From CAZDET01 sp964504335 (GTDB lineage Bacteria > Bacteroidota > Bacteroidia > Chitinophagales > Saprospiraceae), in NCBI GenBank assembly GCA_964504335.1, contig CAZDET010000023.1, positions 1-64,000 on the forward strand: DNA of 64,000 nucleotides, read 5' to 3'. Below, piece after piece: positions 42,529-52,719 of this stretch (position 1 is its first letter; each line of letters starts with the position of its first letter). Under the pieces are notes generated by a model. That model ran no database searches and had not been told where the DNA came from. It saw nothing but the letters and a program-made list of their open reading frames with translations. Both the position numbers and the translations under genes were made by a program.

Positions 42529-45500
42529 TCACCCTTTACCCACCGACGGCACGCGCACCTCGTAGGCCGGTTGCTCGGGTGCCTTATTCGGTTGCTGCTC
42601 TAGTTGTTCCAGCAGCACTTGCACGGCACGCTCGATCTGTGGGTCGCGACCATTGGCTAGTTCGGTGGCGTCGTCGTCTACTTCGATATCGGGAGCCACG
42701 CCCCGGCCTTCGTCAAACCAGCTTCCGTCGGGGTTGTACATGCGGAAGGTCGGAACCGTTACTACGCCGCCATCGACCAGCGACGGGACGCCGGAGATGC
42801 CGATCAGGCCGCCCCAGGTGGTTTCTCCGATCAGCGGGCCGAGACCTGCTTTGCGGAAGTAATCCGGGAAGGCATCGCCTCCGCTGCCGGCCCAGCCGTT
42901 GATCAGCATGGCCTTTGGGCCAAAGTGGGAGCTTGGCGGCCACTGCCAGTTCTGGCCTTCGCGGATGGCCCAGTAAGCCAGCGGCTTTCGGTTGAGGAGT
43001 TCAATGAATCGATCGGGAATTTGTCCGCCGTTATTAAAGCGCTCATCAATAATGAGAGCTTCTTTCTGCCACTGCCCCTGAAACATACGCAGCAGCTCGT
43101 TCTGCCCATCGATGCCGGTACTCGGTACGTAGATATAGCCGATGCGGCCGTCGCTGGCCTCTTCGACGAGCCGGCGATTGGACTCAATCCAGGCCAAATT
43201 GCGCAGACGAGTCTCGCTGCTGAGTAATTCGACGATTACGGTGCGCGTCTCCCCGTCGCGTTCTACTTCCAGGGCCACGGTCTTTCCTCCCAAACCGGCG
43301 AACGGGGCATAGGGAGAACGATCGGTGCGCAACGACAGGCCGTTGACACTTAAAATGGCATCTCCCTCGCGGATGTCGACATTGGCTTTTTGAATGGGCG
43401 AACGCACTTCACTGTCCCAGGGGGCTCCACTAACCACCTTAGCCACTTTGTACTTTTCGTTTTCGACCATCCAGTCGATCCCGAGGTAGCCCGTATTGCG
43501 GCGCTCGCCGTTTTCGGTGTCGCCACCGCCCCGGTAGGTGTGCGAGGCATTGAGCTCTCCGATGAGTTCACCTAAAATGAAATTGACATCCTCGCGGGTG
43601 CCGGCAGATTCGATCAGCTGGCCATAGCGCGTCCGCATGGCATCCCAATCGACGCCGTGCATATTCGGATCGTAAAAGTAATCGCGCTCAAAGCGCCAAG
43701 CGTCGGCGAAGATCTGCCGCCATTCTGCTTGTGGATCGAGCACCATTTCCAGGTTACTGGTAGGTGCGGGCTCTTCCAGCTTTTGGTCGGCGGCTACTTT
43801 CACCACGCCCCACTTGCCATTCTGCTGCACTAGAAGGTGCTTCCGATCACCGGAAAGCCGGTAGTTGGAAACGCCATTCATAATGGTCTTCGATTCGCGC
43901 TCTTCCAAATCGAAGTACATCAGCGCCGGTTTTTGGTCGCGGCCGCTACCCGATCGGGGATAGTGTACGTAGATCAGCTTGCCTTCTGCGGCCGCCAGAC
44001 GTCCGTAGTTTCCAGCTTCGGGAGGGAGCACAACCATCCGTTCTTCAAAACCGTCGAAGTCAATAGCGATGGCCTTATCTTCCGTTTCTTCTTCCTCCTT
44101 TTCGGTATCCTCGTTTTCCTCCTTGTCCTCCTCCTTTTTTTCTTCCTCGTCATTCTTTGGTGCCAAAGGAGAAGGCACGTCCTGGCGCAGGGGTATAGCT
44201 GCCAGTTGCGTGCCATTCGGATAGGACCACATATTGGTGTAATCGCTGTAGACCGGGCGAAAATGCCGATTGGTAGTAAAAAACAGATACTCCCCTTTCG
44301 GGTCGAATACAGGTTGGGAGTTGGAGTAGAAGGAAGCCAGCAATTCCTGGCTGGCACCCGATTCGGTATCGAACAAGTGAATGGTATTATTCAGGTTGTC
44401 TCCTTCTACGATGTAGGCTAACCACCGGCTATCGGGCGACCAATCCATCGTATAGCCCAGCAGGCCGCCGTGGGAGAAGGTTTTCACCGAACCGACTGTG
44501 GTCACTTCTTTTGTCGAGCGGTCGACGTACTGGATTTCCTTAGCCTGGTTGATGAACGCAATTTTCTGGCCGTCGGGCGACCAAAAAGGCTGATAGCGGT
44601 AACCACTTGGGAAATTGGTGACCTTTTCGGTAGTCCCGGTTTCCAGGTCGCGGATATAGAGGTCGTACTCTCCATCTGCATCGCTGAAGTAGGCTAATTC
44701 GTTCCCTTCCGGTGCGTAGGATGGTTGGCGCTCCGCTGCACCGCTGGTTTGGGTAATATTTTGTACGAAGCCCTCCTTTGCGGGCACACTGAAAAGCTCG
44801 CCGCGTGCCTGTACGATCAGCCGTTTGCCGGAGGGAGAAAGGGTGGCATTTTGGATGTTTTTCGCTGCATTGACCGTGCGCGGGGTGAGGGCGGCCCGGT
44901 CCGTGACCACCTGAATAGTTACTTCGCGGGTGGTTTCGCTCTCCAAATCCAGGAGGTAGAGGCGGTCGCCGGCCTGGAATACGATTTCTTCAGGGCCCAA
45001 CGACGGGAAGTGCACGTCGAAGTCTGTGAATTCGGTCAGTTGCCTGGACTCCTTCGCATTCAGATCGTACACGTACAGGTTGTAGCGCTGCGCAGTATTG
45101 GCATCACTCATGTAGTAGATGCGGTCACCCTTCCACATGGGAAGTTCTTCGTTAGCAATACTTTGAATGATGGTGGAGCTCGACAGATCGTTGAGGTTGA
45201 ATAGGTGAATATCGGCAGCCGCACCACCGCGATAGCGTTTCCAAGTGCGGAATAAGCGTGTTTGCTTGGTGTATGCCAATTGCTGTCCATCGGGGCTAAA
45301 GGTGGCAAATTCACCGTACGGTACGGGTAATTGTTCGGGCATTCCACCGCTGGTTGGGATGGCGTAAAATTGATTAAATCGTTGCTTCCCGCTGTAGCGT
45401 CGACTGGCAAATAAGACCCGATCGCCATCTGGGTGCCAATCCAGCATTCGGTCGGGCATCCCGTGGAAAGTTAGTCGCTGAGGGAGTCCGCCCTCGGCAT

Positions 45501-45798
45501 CGATGACGTAGATATCTTGGTTGCCGTCATAATTGCCGGTAAAGGCGATTTGGCTGCCGTCGGGAGAGAAGCGGGGAAACTGCTCCTCACCTTCCGGGCT
45601 GCTCAGGCGGGCTGCCTGACCACCGGATTTCGGGACGATCCAGATATCGTTGGCGTACACGAAGGTGATGTGGGTTTGGGAAACGTCTGGGTAGCGTAGC
45701 AGCCGGGCGTCTACCTGACTGAACATACACAGTGGAAGCAATAGGGCACCGAGTAGGAAACACCAGTGCCACTGAGGGAGGTAAGTTGTTTGATTCAT
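42529..45798 (-). CDS. Tricorn-type S41 protease (propeller - linker - PDZ - S41)
   Basis: 1089 residues: signal peptide (1-28), two TolB-like beta-propellers (about 30-540), a Glu/Lys-rich low-complexity linker (549-575), a tricorn core with His753 (ASHTY), a PDZ domain (about 760-855), and a C-terminal S41 domain with nucleophile Ser972 (GSGGDAFPD). It digests peptides delivered through the propeller funnel. Exported rather than cytoplasmic, unlike archaeal tricorn. Single gene in a cluster of secreted peptidases. Length fits bacterial tricorn homologues. Confidence 0.92.
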   Translation of the reverse strand: MNQTTYLPQWHWCFLLGALLLPLCMFSQVDARLLRYPDVSQTHITFVYANDIWIVPKSGGQAARLSSPEGEEQFPRFSPDGSQIAFTGNYDGNQDIYVIDAEGGLPQRLTFHGMPDRMLDWHPDGDRVLFASRRYSGKQRFNQFYAIPTSGGMPEQLPVPYGEFATFSPDGQQLAYTKQTRLFRTWKRYRGGAAADIHLFNLNDLSSSTIIQSIANEELPMWKGDRIYYMSDANTAQRYNLYVYDLNAKESRQLTEFTDFDVHFPSLGPEEIVFQAGDRLYLLDLESETTREVTIQVVTDRAALTPRTVNAAKNIQNATLSPSGKRLIVQARGELFSVPAKEGFVQNITQTSGAAERQPSYAPEGNELAYFSDADGEYDLYIRDLETGTTEKVTNFPSGYRYQPFWSPDGQKIAFINQAKEIQYVDRSTKEVTTVGSVKTFSHGGLLGYTMDWSPDSRWLAYIVEGDNLNNTIHLFDTESGASQELLASFYSNSQPVFDPKGEYLFFTTNRHFRPVYSDYTNMWSYPNGTQLAAIPLRQDVPSPLAPKNDEEEKKEEDKEENEDTEKEEEETEDKAIAIDFDGFEERMVVLPPEAGNYGRLAAAEGKLIYVHYPRSGSGRDQKPALMYFDLEERESKTIMNGVSNYRLSGDRKHLLVQQNGKWGVVKVAADQKLEEPAPTSNLEMVLDPQAEWRQIFADAWRFERDYFYDPNMHGVDWDAMRTRYGQLIESAGTREDVNFILGELIGELNASHTYRGGGDTENGERRNTGYLGIDWMVENEKYKVAKVVSGAPWDSEVRSPIQKANVDIREGDAILSVNGLSLRTDRSPYAPFAGLGGKTVALEVERDGETRTVIVELLSSETRLRNLAWIESNRRLVEEASDGRIGYIYVPSTGIDGQNELLRMFQGQWQKEALIIDERFNNGGQIPDRFIELLNRKPLAYWAIREGQNWQWPPSSHFGPKAMLINGWAGSGGDAFPDYFRKAGLGPLIGETTWGGLIGISGVPSLVDGGVVTVPTFRMYNPDGSWFDEGRGVAPDIEVDDDATELANGRDPQIERAVQVLLEQLEQQPNKAPEQPAYEVRVPSVGKG

Positions 45799-46021
45799 AT
45801 GGTATTCAACATGTTGTGGTTATGGAAATGTCGACCAATGTTAACCCTTCCGACTTGGAGCGACGAATTTTTTCGACCAATCCAATGGCGAGCAAGAATT
45901 GGTGCTGATTTGTAGGGATTTGTGCTTGCTTGTTAGGCTCTAATAGCTTATATTGAAAGGGTCCATTCTCATAAAGCTGCCCGAACGGTAGCGGAGCATC
46001 CAATTATTATTTGTTTTTCAA

Positions 46022-46151
46022 ACGGCCGTTCACATGGTTGGTAGTCGCGTGCGGGTGCATGCTTGGACTACCTGTAACCCTTCGGGTAGGCAGGTTTGGT
46101 GGGCGGGTCATTTTATTATTCCCACCCACATGGTGTGCGGCGACCCGAGCC
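46022..46151 (+). repeat. ~130-bp dispersed repeat, copy 1
   Basis: From ACGGCCGT to the end of CGACCCGAGCC. It aligns with the reverse complement of 61504-61632 almost end to end: shared runs include ATTTTAT(T/A)(A/T), CCCACCCACATGGTGTGCGG and a middle GTAGGCAGGT / GAGCAGGTAT. Situated in the 552-bp gap between tricorn and the PDZ-protein gene; a 60-residue ORF (46011-46193) covers it but is not a gene. Confidence 0.75.
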
Positions 46152-46350
46152 GGCAACCGGACAGCAAGCCGGGTTGGCAATCTATATGCCTAAAATCCTT
46201 TGTCGTACATGGACCTTCGTCGCCTCATCTCGCACGGGTGGGCGCTTTCTGTCCGGTTCCGGCTTCCTCCATTAGCATCGAACAAGGGTTGCAGGATGTT
46301 CCACCCGCAACCCTCATTACACAACAAAACCGCTTATCAAAAAAGCTCGT

Positions 46351-47634
46351 CTAGGCCCGCGGCTGGATGATCAGGCGCTCCGTACGCACCTGATCCCGCT
46401 GTCGTACCTGGAGGAAGTACGTTCCCGGAGGGAAGGACTCCAAGTCCAGGTTATCACTGTAAGTGCCGCTGAAATTGTTGATCTGCTCTTCAAACAATGT
46501 CCGGCCGTTCAGATCGATTACTTGAATAATGGTGGGTAATTGTTCGGCCTCAAACTGGAGCTGGACTTCCCCGAAACTAGGATTGGGGAACAACTGGAAG
46601 TTCTGGACGGGTAGCCCGGGAAGGTCGAGGTCAGGTGCCGGAATCGGTTCCGGTGTTTGATTCTCCTCCTCTTCTTCTTCCTCCTCAGGTTCTTCGGCGG
46701 CATCTGGCTTTTCACAGTTCTTGAACTGAGCATCGATTTCAAGCGACTTGCCTTCTCGCAGAATAGACAGGGTGAAGTAATCACCCGGCTCGTGCTTATC
46801 CCGTTCCGTGCGCAGTTCGCGGAAGTCGTTGACAGCCACATCGTCCAGGGCCAGAATGATATCGCCCGGCTGTAGCTCCGTGCTGGCTGCCGGTGTGTCG
46901 TCGATGATGCCGCTAATCCGCACGCCCGAATCGCTGCCGTGCAATTCGGTCGTTTGTACGCCGATGAAGACCGCACAAGGATCGCGCTGCCAGGACCCGC
47001 CATACGAATAGCTTTCACCCGATAATTCAATTTGCAGGGTCTGCTCCTGGCCATTGCGGGAAACAACTACGGGAACGACGTCCCCAATTTCATGGTCGCG
47101 CAAAATGCTCCTCAGGTCGTGGGTATTGTTGGTCGGCTGTCCGTCCACAGTCAGAATCACGTCGCCGCTGGTCAGGCCGGCTGCGCCGGCTTTCGCACGT
47201 CCGACCAGATTACCGACGGAGATACCTTCCTCTACATCGTCGTGGCTCTCGTAGAAGCCAATAATGGGGCGCCGAGTGTGCTCCCCGTGAGAACTGTTGT
47301 TGCTGTAATTATAGTTGTAGTCGAACTTGTAATCCCGACCACCCATTTCTACACGGGCTGGTTGATTGATGATGACCTGCACATCGGAATCCGCATTGGA
47401 GCCTTCGCCCTCGGTGATTTGAATTTCAATGCGCTTCAGATTATCACGGTCGACCTTTTCGAAATAATCTTGCCAGGAAGTATCATCGGAAATGAGCTCT
47501 TCCACAATGGTGGTACTACCGTCGGTGTGGATTTGCTTGATTTTAATTCGGCGGTTGTTTTCCGATTGGGCAAACAGGCTGAGGCCGACAAAAAGCAAGC
47601 ACAACAGGCAAGTAAGTCGGGTAAAAATTCGCAT
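46351..47634 (-). CDS. Secreted two-PDZ protein with T9SS sorting domain
   Basis: 427 residues: signal peptide (1-22), a ~100-residue N-terminal region, PDZ 1 (about 135-205: GNLVGRAKAGAAGLTSGDVIL), PDZ 2 (about 220-300: DDTPAASTELQPGDIILALDD), a Glu-rich linker (EEPEEEEEEEENQT) and a T9SS sorting domain (LFPNPSFGEVQL; GTYFLQVRQRDQ). No protease domain. It may tether or present substrates to surface proteases (inference from its neighbours). Confidence 0.85.
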   Translation of the reverse strand: MRIFTRLTCLLCLLFVGLSLFAQSENNRRIKIKQIHTDGSTTIVEELISDDTSWQDYFEKVDRDNLKRIEIQITEGEGSNADSDVQVIINQPARVEMGGRDYKFDYNYNYSNNSSHGEHTRRPIIGFYESHDDVEEGISVGNLVGRAKAGAAGLTSGDVILTVDGQPTNNTHDLRSILRDHEIGDVVPVVVSRNGQEQTLQIELSGESYSYGGSWQRDPCAVFIGVQTTELHGSDSGVRISGIIDDTPAASTELQPGDIILALDDVAVNDFRELRTERDKHEPGDYFTLSILREGKSLEIDAQFKNCEKPDAAEEPEEEEEEEENQTPEPIPAPDLDLPGLPVQNFQLFPNPSFGEVQLQFEAEQLPTIIQVIDLNGRTLFEEQINNFSGTYSDNLDLESFPPGTYFLQVRQRDQVRTERLIIQPRA

Positions 47635-47835
47635 AGCAAAGTGTGTTTAATGCAGGAAAAATGAGGCAGCGGGTACCATGATTAAAAGGCTCGCTACTGA
47701 AAGGACGGGGCTATCGAGGAATGGTTGCAGTAAAAATTCCGCTTTTTTCGGCTCGGGCGGTATTTTATAGGCCGGGCAGGAATCCGGACCGATCTTCTCC
47801 GGGAGATGTCGTATTATAGCGACTGATCCAATCTG

Positions 47836-50481
47836 ATGCTCACTATGTTTCGACTTGTACTCTCACTAAGTTGCCTGTTTCCCATTTTCCTCTCTGCCCA
47901 AATCGATTTGACGCCGGAGCGCTACGATTTCGAACCGGATATTCCCTACAATTCGGCGATCCAAACGCCGGCTGCGTTTCTTGGTTACGAACTGGGCGAC
48001 CGCTTCACGATCTACGCCGATGCTACCGATTATTTCAACTACCTGGCAGAAACCTCCGATCGGGTATTGATCAATCAGTACGGTACGACCTACGAAGGGC
48101 GTCCGTTGTACAATCTCGTTATTTCCAGCGCGGATAATATCAGCCAAATTGACCGCATTCAGGAAGAACACATGCAACTCCTGGAGTCGGCCAACCTATC
48201 GGCTGAGGAGCAACAACAACTCGCTGCCAATCTTCCCACCTTCACCTCCTTTAGCTACAACATCCACGGAAACGAAGCCAGCAGCACCGAAGCGGCTATG
48301 CAGGTCGCCTACCGCCTGGCCGCAGCTACCGACGACGAAACCTCGGCAGTGCTGGACGCCTCAGTAGTCATCATGTTCATCTGTATCAATCCGGACGGAC
48401 GCGATCGCTACATCTATTGGTACAACGGCATGGCCCGTGCCCTTCCGGCTACCAATCCGGACGAACTTGAGCACTACGCGCCCTGGCCGAATGGCCGCAC
48501 CAATCACTATTGGTTCGATCTGAACCGCGATTGGGTGTGGGGCGTGCATCCGGAAAGCCGTGGGCACACGAGCGAATACCAACGCTGGATGCCCCAGGTA
48601 CACGTCGATTACCACGAGCAGGGCTACAACGCCAATTATTTTACCGCCCCAGGTACAACACCCCGCAACCTGCTCCTGCCCGATAATTACGAAGCCTTTT
48701 CCGATACCTTCGGGCGGGCTAACATCGCCGAGTTTGATCGCTTCGGGCTGAACTACTTCACTCGAGATGCCTTCGATTTTTATTATCCCAGCTACGGCTC
48801 CAGCTATCCCAGCGTTATGGGCGCCATCGGCATGCTCACCGAACAGGGCGGTATCGCCGCCGGCCGCGCCGTGGAGACCAACGACGGATTCGTATTACTT
48901 CTCCGGCAGCGAGTATTCGATCACTACATCACGTCCATTGCCACCATCAAGAAAGCGGCTGAGCGACGTCGGGAGCTACTGGAATACAGTATAACCGCGT
49001 GGGACCCCGCCACCGATAAGGCCGAGGCACGTACCTACTATTTCCCGGCGGATGGCGGTATGTACCTAACCGACGTAGTGAAAATGCTCCTCATGAACGG
49101 TATCGACGTAGAACAGACGACGACAGCTACCAACTTAAGCGGTGTAATGGACTTCCGAAGCGGAGACCAAATGAGTGTGGCTCTTCCGGAAGGTAGTTAT
49201 GTCGTTCGGGCCGATCAGCCCCGGCACCTGTTTATTCAGAGCGTCTTGGGGCGCAATCTGGAAATTGAAGATAGCGTGATGTACGACATGTCGACCTGGT
49301 CGGCTCCCATTGCCTATAATATCGAAGCCTACACCGGTACCACCGCCGCTACGGTTGCCACTCAAGCGGTGGAATCTGCAGATTGGACCGGCACAGTACT
49401 CGGAGCGGGGGCCAGCCCCGTGTATGCCTACGTCATCGATTGGAACCAACGCTGGGCACCCCGGGCCCTGGCAATGCTCTGGGAGAAAGGCTATCGGGTG
49501 CGGTCGGCCATTTCCGAATTTGAATTCAGAGGGCAGAAATATCCCGCAGGCTCCCTGATTGTACTACGTGGTAGAAACCTGGAGCGAGCAGACAGCCTGG
49601 CCCGGCATATGGCCGAAATTGCGGCGGCAGCGCCGGTAAACATCCAGGCATTTTCTACAGGTAGAATGGATGCCGGCTACGATCTGGCTTCCACCCGTAA
49701 TGTGCCGGTGAAGCAACCAAAGGTGGCCATGCTCGTAGAGCCACCGTTCGATACCTACACCAGCGGGCAGATATATTTTCTTTTCGATCAGGATACCCAA
49801 CTGCCCGTCGATCGGGTGCGGGCCTCCGACCTGTTGCAAACCGATCTGCCCAAATTCGGGCAGCGCTACGGATACGCCAATTTGAATGACTACGACGTGC
49901 TCATTCTCCCGGATGGGGGTAATGATCTTTCCGCCCTGTTTGGGAAAAGCGGAATGCCGCAGCTAAAAAACTGGATTCAGCAAGGAGGTACCGTAGTCGC
50001 TCTGGAAGCAGCCGCTTTGTTTTTTACGAAGCAATCGAAGTTTAATGAACTCGAGGCCCTCGTCAACGAGCGCGATTCCTCCGAAGCAGCCAGCCTTCTG
50101 CAATATGGTGACCGCACGGATTATTACGGAAAGAAAAATATTCCCGGATCGGCTCTGAATGCGAGTATTGACACCACCAATCCACTCGGCTTCGGCCTGG
50201 AGCCGAAGGTCTACACGCTCAAATTTGGAACTAGCGCGCTGCAGCCCGACGCGCGCTTGCAATCAGTGGGCCGATACGCAGATGATACGGACAATTTACT
50301 CGTCGCCGGCTACGCCGCTTCCGATAACCTGGAGCGTTTGGCGGGCAAGACCTTTGCCGGCGTTATGTCTATGGGAGCCGGAAAGATTGTATATCTACTC
50401 GACAACCCGCACTACCGGATGTTTTGGCGAGGGCCGAGCCGAATGATGCAGAATGCAGTCATGTTAGTACCCGGATTTTAA
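47836..50481 (+). CDS. M14-family zinc carboxypeptidase, secreted
   Basis: 881 residues: signal peptide (1-21), M14 catalytic domain with zinc ligands in YNIHGNEAS (H144, E147) and VDYHEQG (H260), FICINPDGRD supplying substrate-binding Asn/Arg. The catalytic Glu is likely in the later EQGGIAAGR or the 300-340 region. Downstream is a ~450-residue region with a DJ-1/amidotransferase-like segment (YDVLILPDGGNDLSALFG; MLVEPPFDTYTSGQIYFLFD), as in large Bacteroidota M14 proteins. Start ATG 47836; the next ATG (47845) is possible. Precedes an SDR gene by 4 bp. Confidence 0.9.
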   Translation: MLTMFRLVLSLSCLFPIFLSAQIDLTPERYDFEPDIPYNSAIQTPAAFLGYELGDRFTIYADATDYFNYLAETSDRVLINQYGTTYEGRPLYNLVISSADNISQIDRIQEEHMQLLESANLSAEEQQQLAANLPTFTSFSYNIHGNEASSTEAAMQVAYRLAAATDDETSAVLDASVVIMFICINPDGRDRYIYWYNGMARALPATNPDELEHYAPWPNGRTNHYWFDLNRDWVWGVHPESRGHTSEYQRWMPQVHVDYHEQGYNANYFTAPGTTPRNLLLPDNYEAFSDTFGRANIAEFDRFGLNYFTRDAFDFYYPSYGSSYPSVMGAIGMLTEQGGIAAGRAVETNDGFVLLLRQRVFDHYITSIATIKKAAERRRELLEYSITAWDPATDKAEARTYYFPADGGMYLTDVVKMLLMNGIDVEQTTTATNLSGVMDFRSGDQMSVALPEGSYVVRADQPRHLFIQSVLGRNLEIEDSVMYDMSTWSAPIAYNIEAYTGTTAATVATQAVESADWTGTVLGAGASPVYAYVIDWNQRWAPRALAMLWEKGYRVRSAISEFEFRGQKYPAGSLIVLRGRNLERADSLARHMAEIAAAAPVNIQAFSTGRMDAGYDLASTRNVPVKQPKVAMLVEPPFDTYTSGQIYFLFDQDTQLPVDRVRASDLLQTDLPKFGQRYGYANLNDYDVLILPDGGNDLSALFGKSGMPQLKNWIQQGGTVVALEAAALFFTKQSKFNELEALVNERDSSEAASLLQYGDRTDYYGKKNIPGSALNASIDTTNPLGFGLEPKVYTLKFGTSALQPDARLQSVGRYADDTDNLLVAGYAASDNLERLAGKTFAGVMSMGAGKIVYLLDNPHYRMFWRGPSRMMQNAVMLVPGF

Positions 50482-50485
50482 CCGC

Positions 50486-51259
50486 ATGGATTTACTGCTG
50501 GCAGATAAAACAATCCTGGTCGGGGGGGCGAGTAGCGGACTGGGGCGTGGAGTGGCCGAAGTATTGCTGAAGGAGGGGGCCCGCGTTGTAGCCGTGGCCC
50601 GTAATCCATCACCGCTGGCGGCTGTACAGGCAGATTATCCCCGCCATCTGCTGCTGCATGCCGGCGATCTGACGAAGCCGGCAACTATCGAGGCGCTGCT
50701 TGAAACGTACGGCCCCGATTTATCGGGCGCACTCATTAATGCCGGCGGCCCCCCGGCGGGTGCCGCGGTAGATTTATCGCTCGACGATTGGGATGCCGCC
50801 TACCGCAGCGTGCTGCGCTGGAAAGTGCAACTCATCAATGGGATGATTCCGTACTTACAGAAGCGGTCCTTCGGGCGCATCTTGCTGGTGGAGAGTATGT
50901 CGGTGAAACAGCCGGTAGCGAATCTAGTCCTGAGCAATAGTTTCCGCCTGGCAGTCGTGGGATACGTGAAGACCTTGGCGTCCGAAATCGCCTCTTCAGG
51001 TATTACCCTGAATATGCTCGCGCCGGGATTCCACGATACCCCTCGGATTCAGCAACTGATGGTAGCTAATCATCACCGCAGCGGACGGCCATTAGCGGAG
51101 CTTCGGCAAGCTATGTACGATCAGATTCCAACTGGTCAGCTCGGTGCTACCGAAGATTTCGGGGCGCTGGCGGCCTGGCTGTTCAGCCCCCACAGCCGCT
51201 ACCTAACTGGGCAAACGATCAGTGTGGATGGGGGCGTCGTCAAAGGGACGTTCGGGTAG
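50486..51259 (+). CDS. SDR-family oxidoreductase-like protein lacking the YxxxK motif
   Basis: 257 residues. Rossmann glycine motif GGASSGLGRG (about 12-21), NAGGPPAG (NNAG equivalent), then LVESMSVKQPVANLVLSNSFRLAVVGYVKTL where a Tyr-x-x-x-Lys should be. Instead it reads S-N-S-F-R, so the catalytic Tyr and Lys are missing, as in an atypical SDR subgroup annotated '3-oxoacyl-ACP reductase'. It retains NTAR/APG-like and DGG (VDGGVVKG) ends. Start ATG 50486, 4 bp after M14, so co-transcribed. Activity uncertain. Confidence 0.75.
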   Translation: MDLLLADKTILVGGASSGLGRGVAEVLLKEGARVVAVARNPSPLAAVQADYPRHLLLHAGDLTKPATIEALLETYGPDLSGALINAGGPPAGAAVDLSLDDWDAAYRSVLRWKVQLINGMIPYLQKRSFGRILLVESMSVKQPVANLVLSNSFRLAVVGYVKTLASEIASSGITLNMLAPGFHDTPRIQQLMVANHHRSGRPLAELRQAMYDQIPTGQLGATEDFGALAAWLFSPHSRYLTGQTISVDGGVVKGTFG

Positions 51260-51317
51260 ATAGGGGGGGGTGAGTATTTACCAGTCTAGTCATGCAAGGA
51301 GCTACCGGATCAAACGT

Positions 51318-52691
51318 CTATACCCCAATGGTAGTCAGGAGCAATTTATGCACCTGCGTCGCAGAAATGACCGCTTCGCTTACCGCCCCGCCAATCAGGA
51401 CCGGCCAATCTGCCTGGTCTTCCGGTCGGCGGCCGTGCGAGCCCTTGACGAGCGTCGCATCGAGGGGGATTACGTCCATCAGGTAGCGGAACCCCAGCTT
51501 TTTTCGGGCCAGGGTGGCGCCGATCTTGAGCATCGGTAATTTGATCTTGGGATCGACAAACATTTCCACCGGATCGTAGCCGGGTTTTCGATGGATATCG
51601 ACAATGCGGGCAAAGTCAGGTGCTTTGGCATCGTCCAACCAGTAGTAATAGGTAAACCAGCTATCGGCATCTGCCACAACCACGAAGTCTCCGGCCCGGC
51701 TGTGGTGGAGGCCAACTTGCGCACGGGCCTCGCCCTCGTAAACGTGTTCCACTCCGGGCGTTTTTTCCAACAGTTCCCGAACCTGCGATCGCCTGGATGG
51801 ATCGTTGAGGTAGACGTGCGCAATTTGGTGATCGGCCACGGCAAAGGCAGGGCTGGCACCGGCATCCAACAATTCCCAGGTCTGCTCGCGTCGAATCTGA
51901 AGGAGCCCGGCCTCCCGCAGCACGCGATTTAAATGTACTGGACGGTGTACGTCCGTAATACCATATTCACTTAGCACAACCACTTCAGCGCCCCGATCTT
52001 CGAAAAAGGAGATCAAATCTGAACAAACTTTATCGATTTCCCGGAGATCCTTCTGAAGAATGTCCCAGTTGTGTCCGTGCCGCTGGATGTTGTAATCGAG
52101 GTGGGGCAAATAGATGAGCATCAAGTCGGGTTGATGCCAGGTTTCGGTTAGCTTGGCAGCATCTGCAATCCATTTGCTGGAGGAAATATCAGTAGCCGGC
52201 CCCCAGAATTTAAACAGCGGGAACGTTCCTAGTTTTTCCTGGAGCCGGTCGCGCAACTCGGCGGGATAGCTGTACACATCGGGAATTTTCAACCCGTTGG
52301 CCAGGTAATTGGGTCGGGGCGTCACGCTGTAATCTACCGTAGAGTACATATTGTACCACCAGAAAAGGTTAGCGGCGGTAAAGCCGGGGTCGCTCCGACG
52401 GAGCGTCTCCCAGATCTTCTCCGCCTGCACGAGTTTATTGGATTGCCGCCAGAATTTGACCTCGCATTCTTCCTTGAAGTACCATCCGTTGCCTACGATC
52501 CCGTGTTCGGTGGCCTGCTTGCCGGTAAGGTAGGTGGCTTGTGCTGTACAAGTTACCGCCGGCAGCGTTGGCTCGATGTAGCGCACCTGGCGTTTTTCTG
52601 CCCAGGCGTGCAAAAACGGAGTATAGGAAGGGTGAATGAGTCGTCGGCTGAGACCGACGACATCGATGACAACAGTCTTGCGAAGCGGCAT
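51318..52691 (-). CDS. eboF: EboF: type I phosphodiesterase / alkaline phosphatase superfamily
   Basis: 457 residues. Alkaline-phosphatase superfamily fold of the NPP type: N-terminal VVIDVVGLSRR (metal-Asp strand), PAVTCTAQATYLTG (nucleophile loop), EHGIVGNGWYF, and the C-terminal GSHGRRPEDQADWPVLIGG (His ligands). In ebo clusters this is the last gene (EboF). Acts in the export or maturation of a secondary metabolite by inference. Follows eboE by 28 bp on the same strand and ends convergent with the SDR gene. Confidence 0.8.
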   Translation of the reverse strand: MPLRKTVVIDVVGLSRRLIHPSYTPFLHAWAEKRQVRYIEPTLPAVTCTAQATYLTGKQATEHGIVGNGWYFKEECEVKFWRQSNKLVQAEKIWETLRRSDPGFTAANLFWWYNMYSTVDYSVTPRPNYLANGLKIPDVYSYPAELRDRLQEKLGTFPLFKFWGPATDISSSKWIADAAKLTETWHQPDLMLIYLPHLDYNIQRHGHNWDILQKDLREIDKVCSDLISFFEDRGAEVVVLSEYGITDVHRPVHLNRVLREAGLLQIRREQTWELLDAGASPAFAVADHQIAHVYLNDPSRRSQVRELLEKTPGVEHVYEGEARAQVGLHHSRAGDFVVVADADSWFTYYYWLDDAKAPDFARIVDIHRKPGYDPVEMFVDPKIKLPMLKIGATLARKKLGFRYLMDVIPLDATLVKGSHGRRPEDQADWPVLIGGAVSEAVISATQVHKLLLTTIGV

Positions 52692-52719
52692 GCTCTACTA
52701 TTTGCAAGTCGTGCGGTTG

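Noticed and set aside
46011..46193. 60-residue ORF over the 130-bp repeat
   Set aside because: The second repeat copy carries a stop and frame changes in the same frame, so this is repeat sequence, not a gene.
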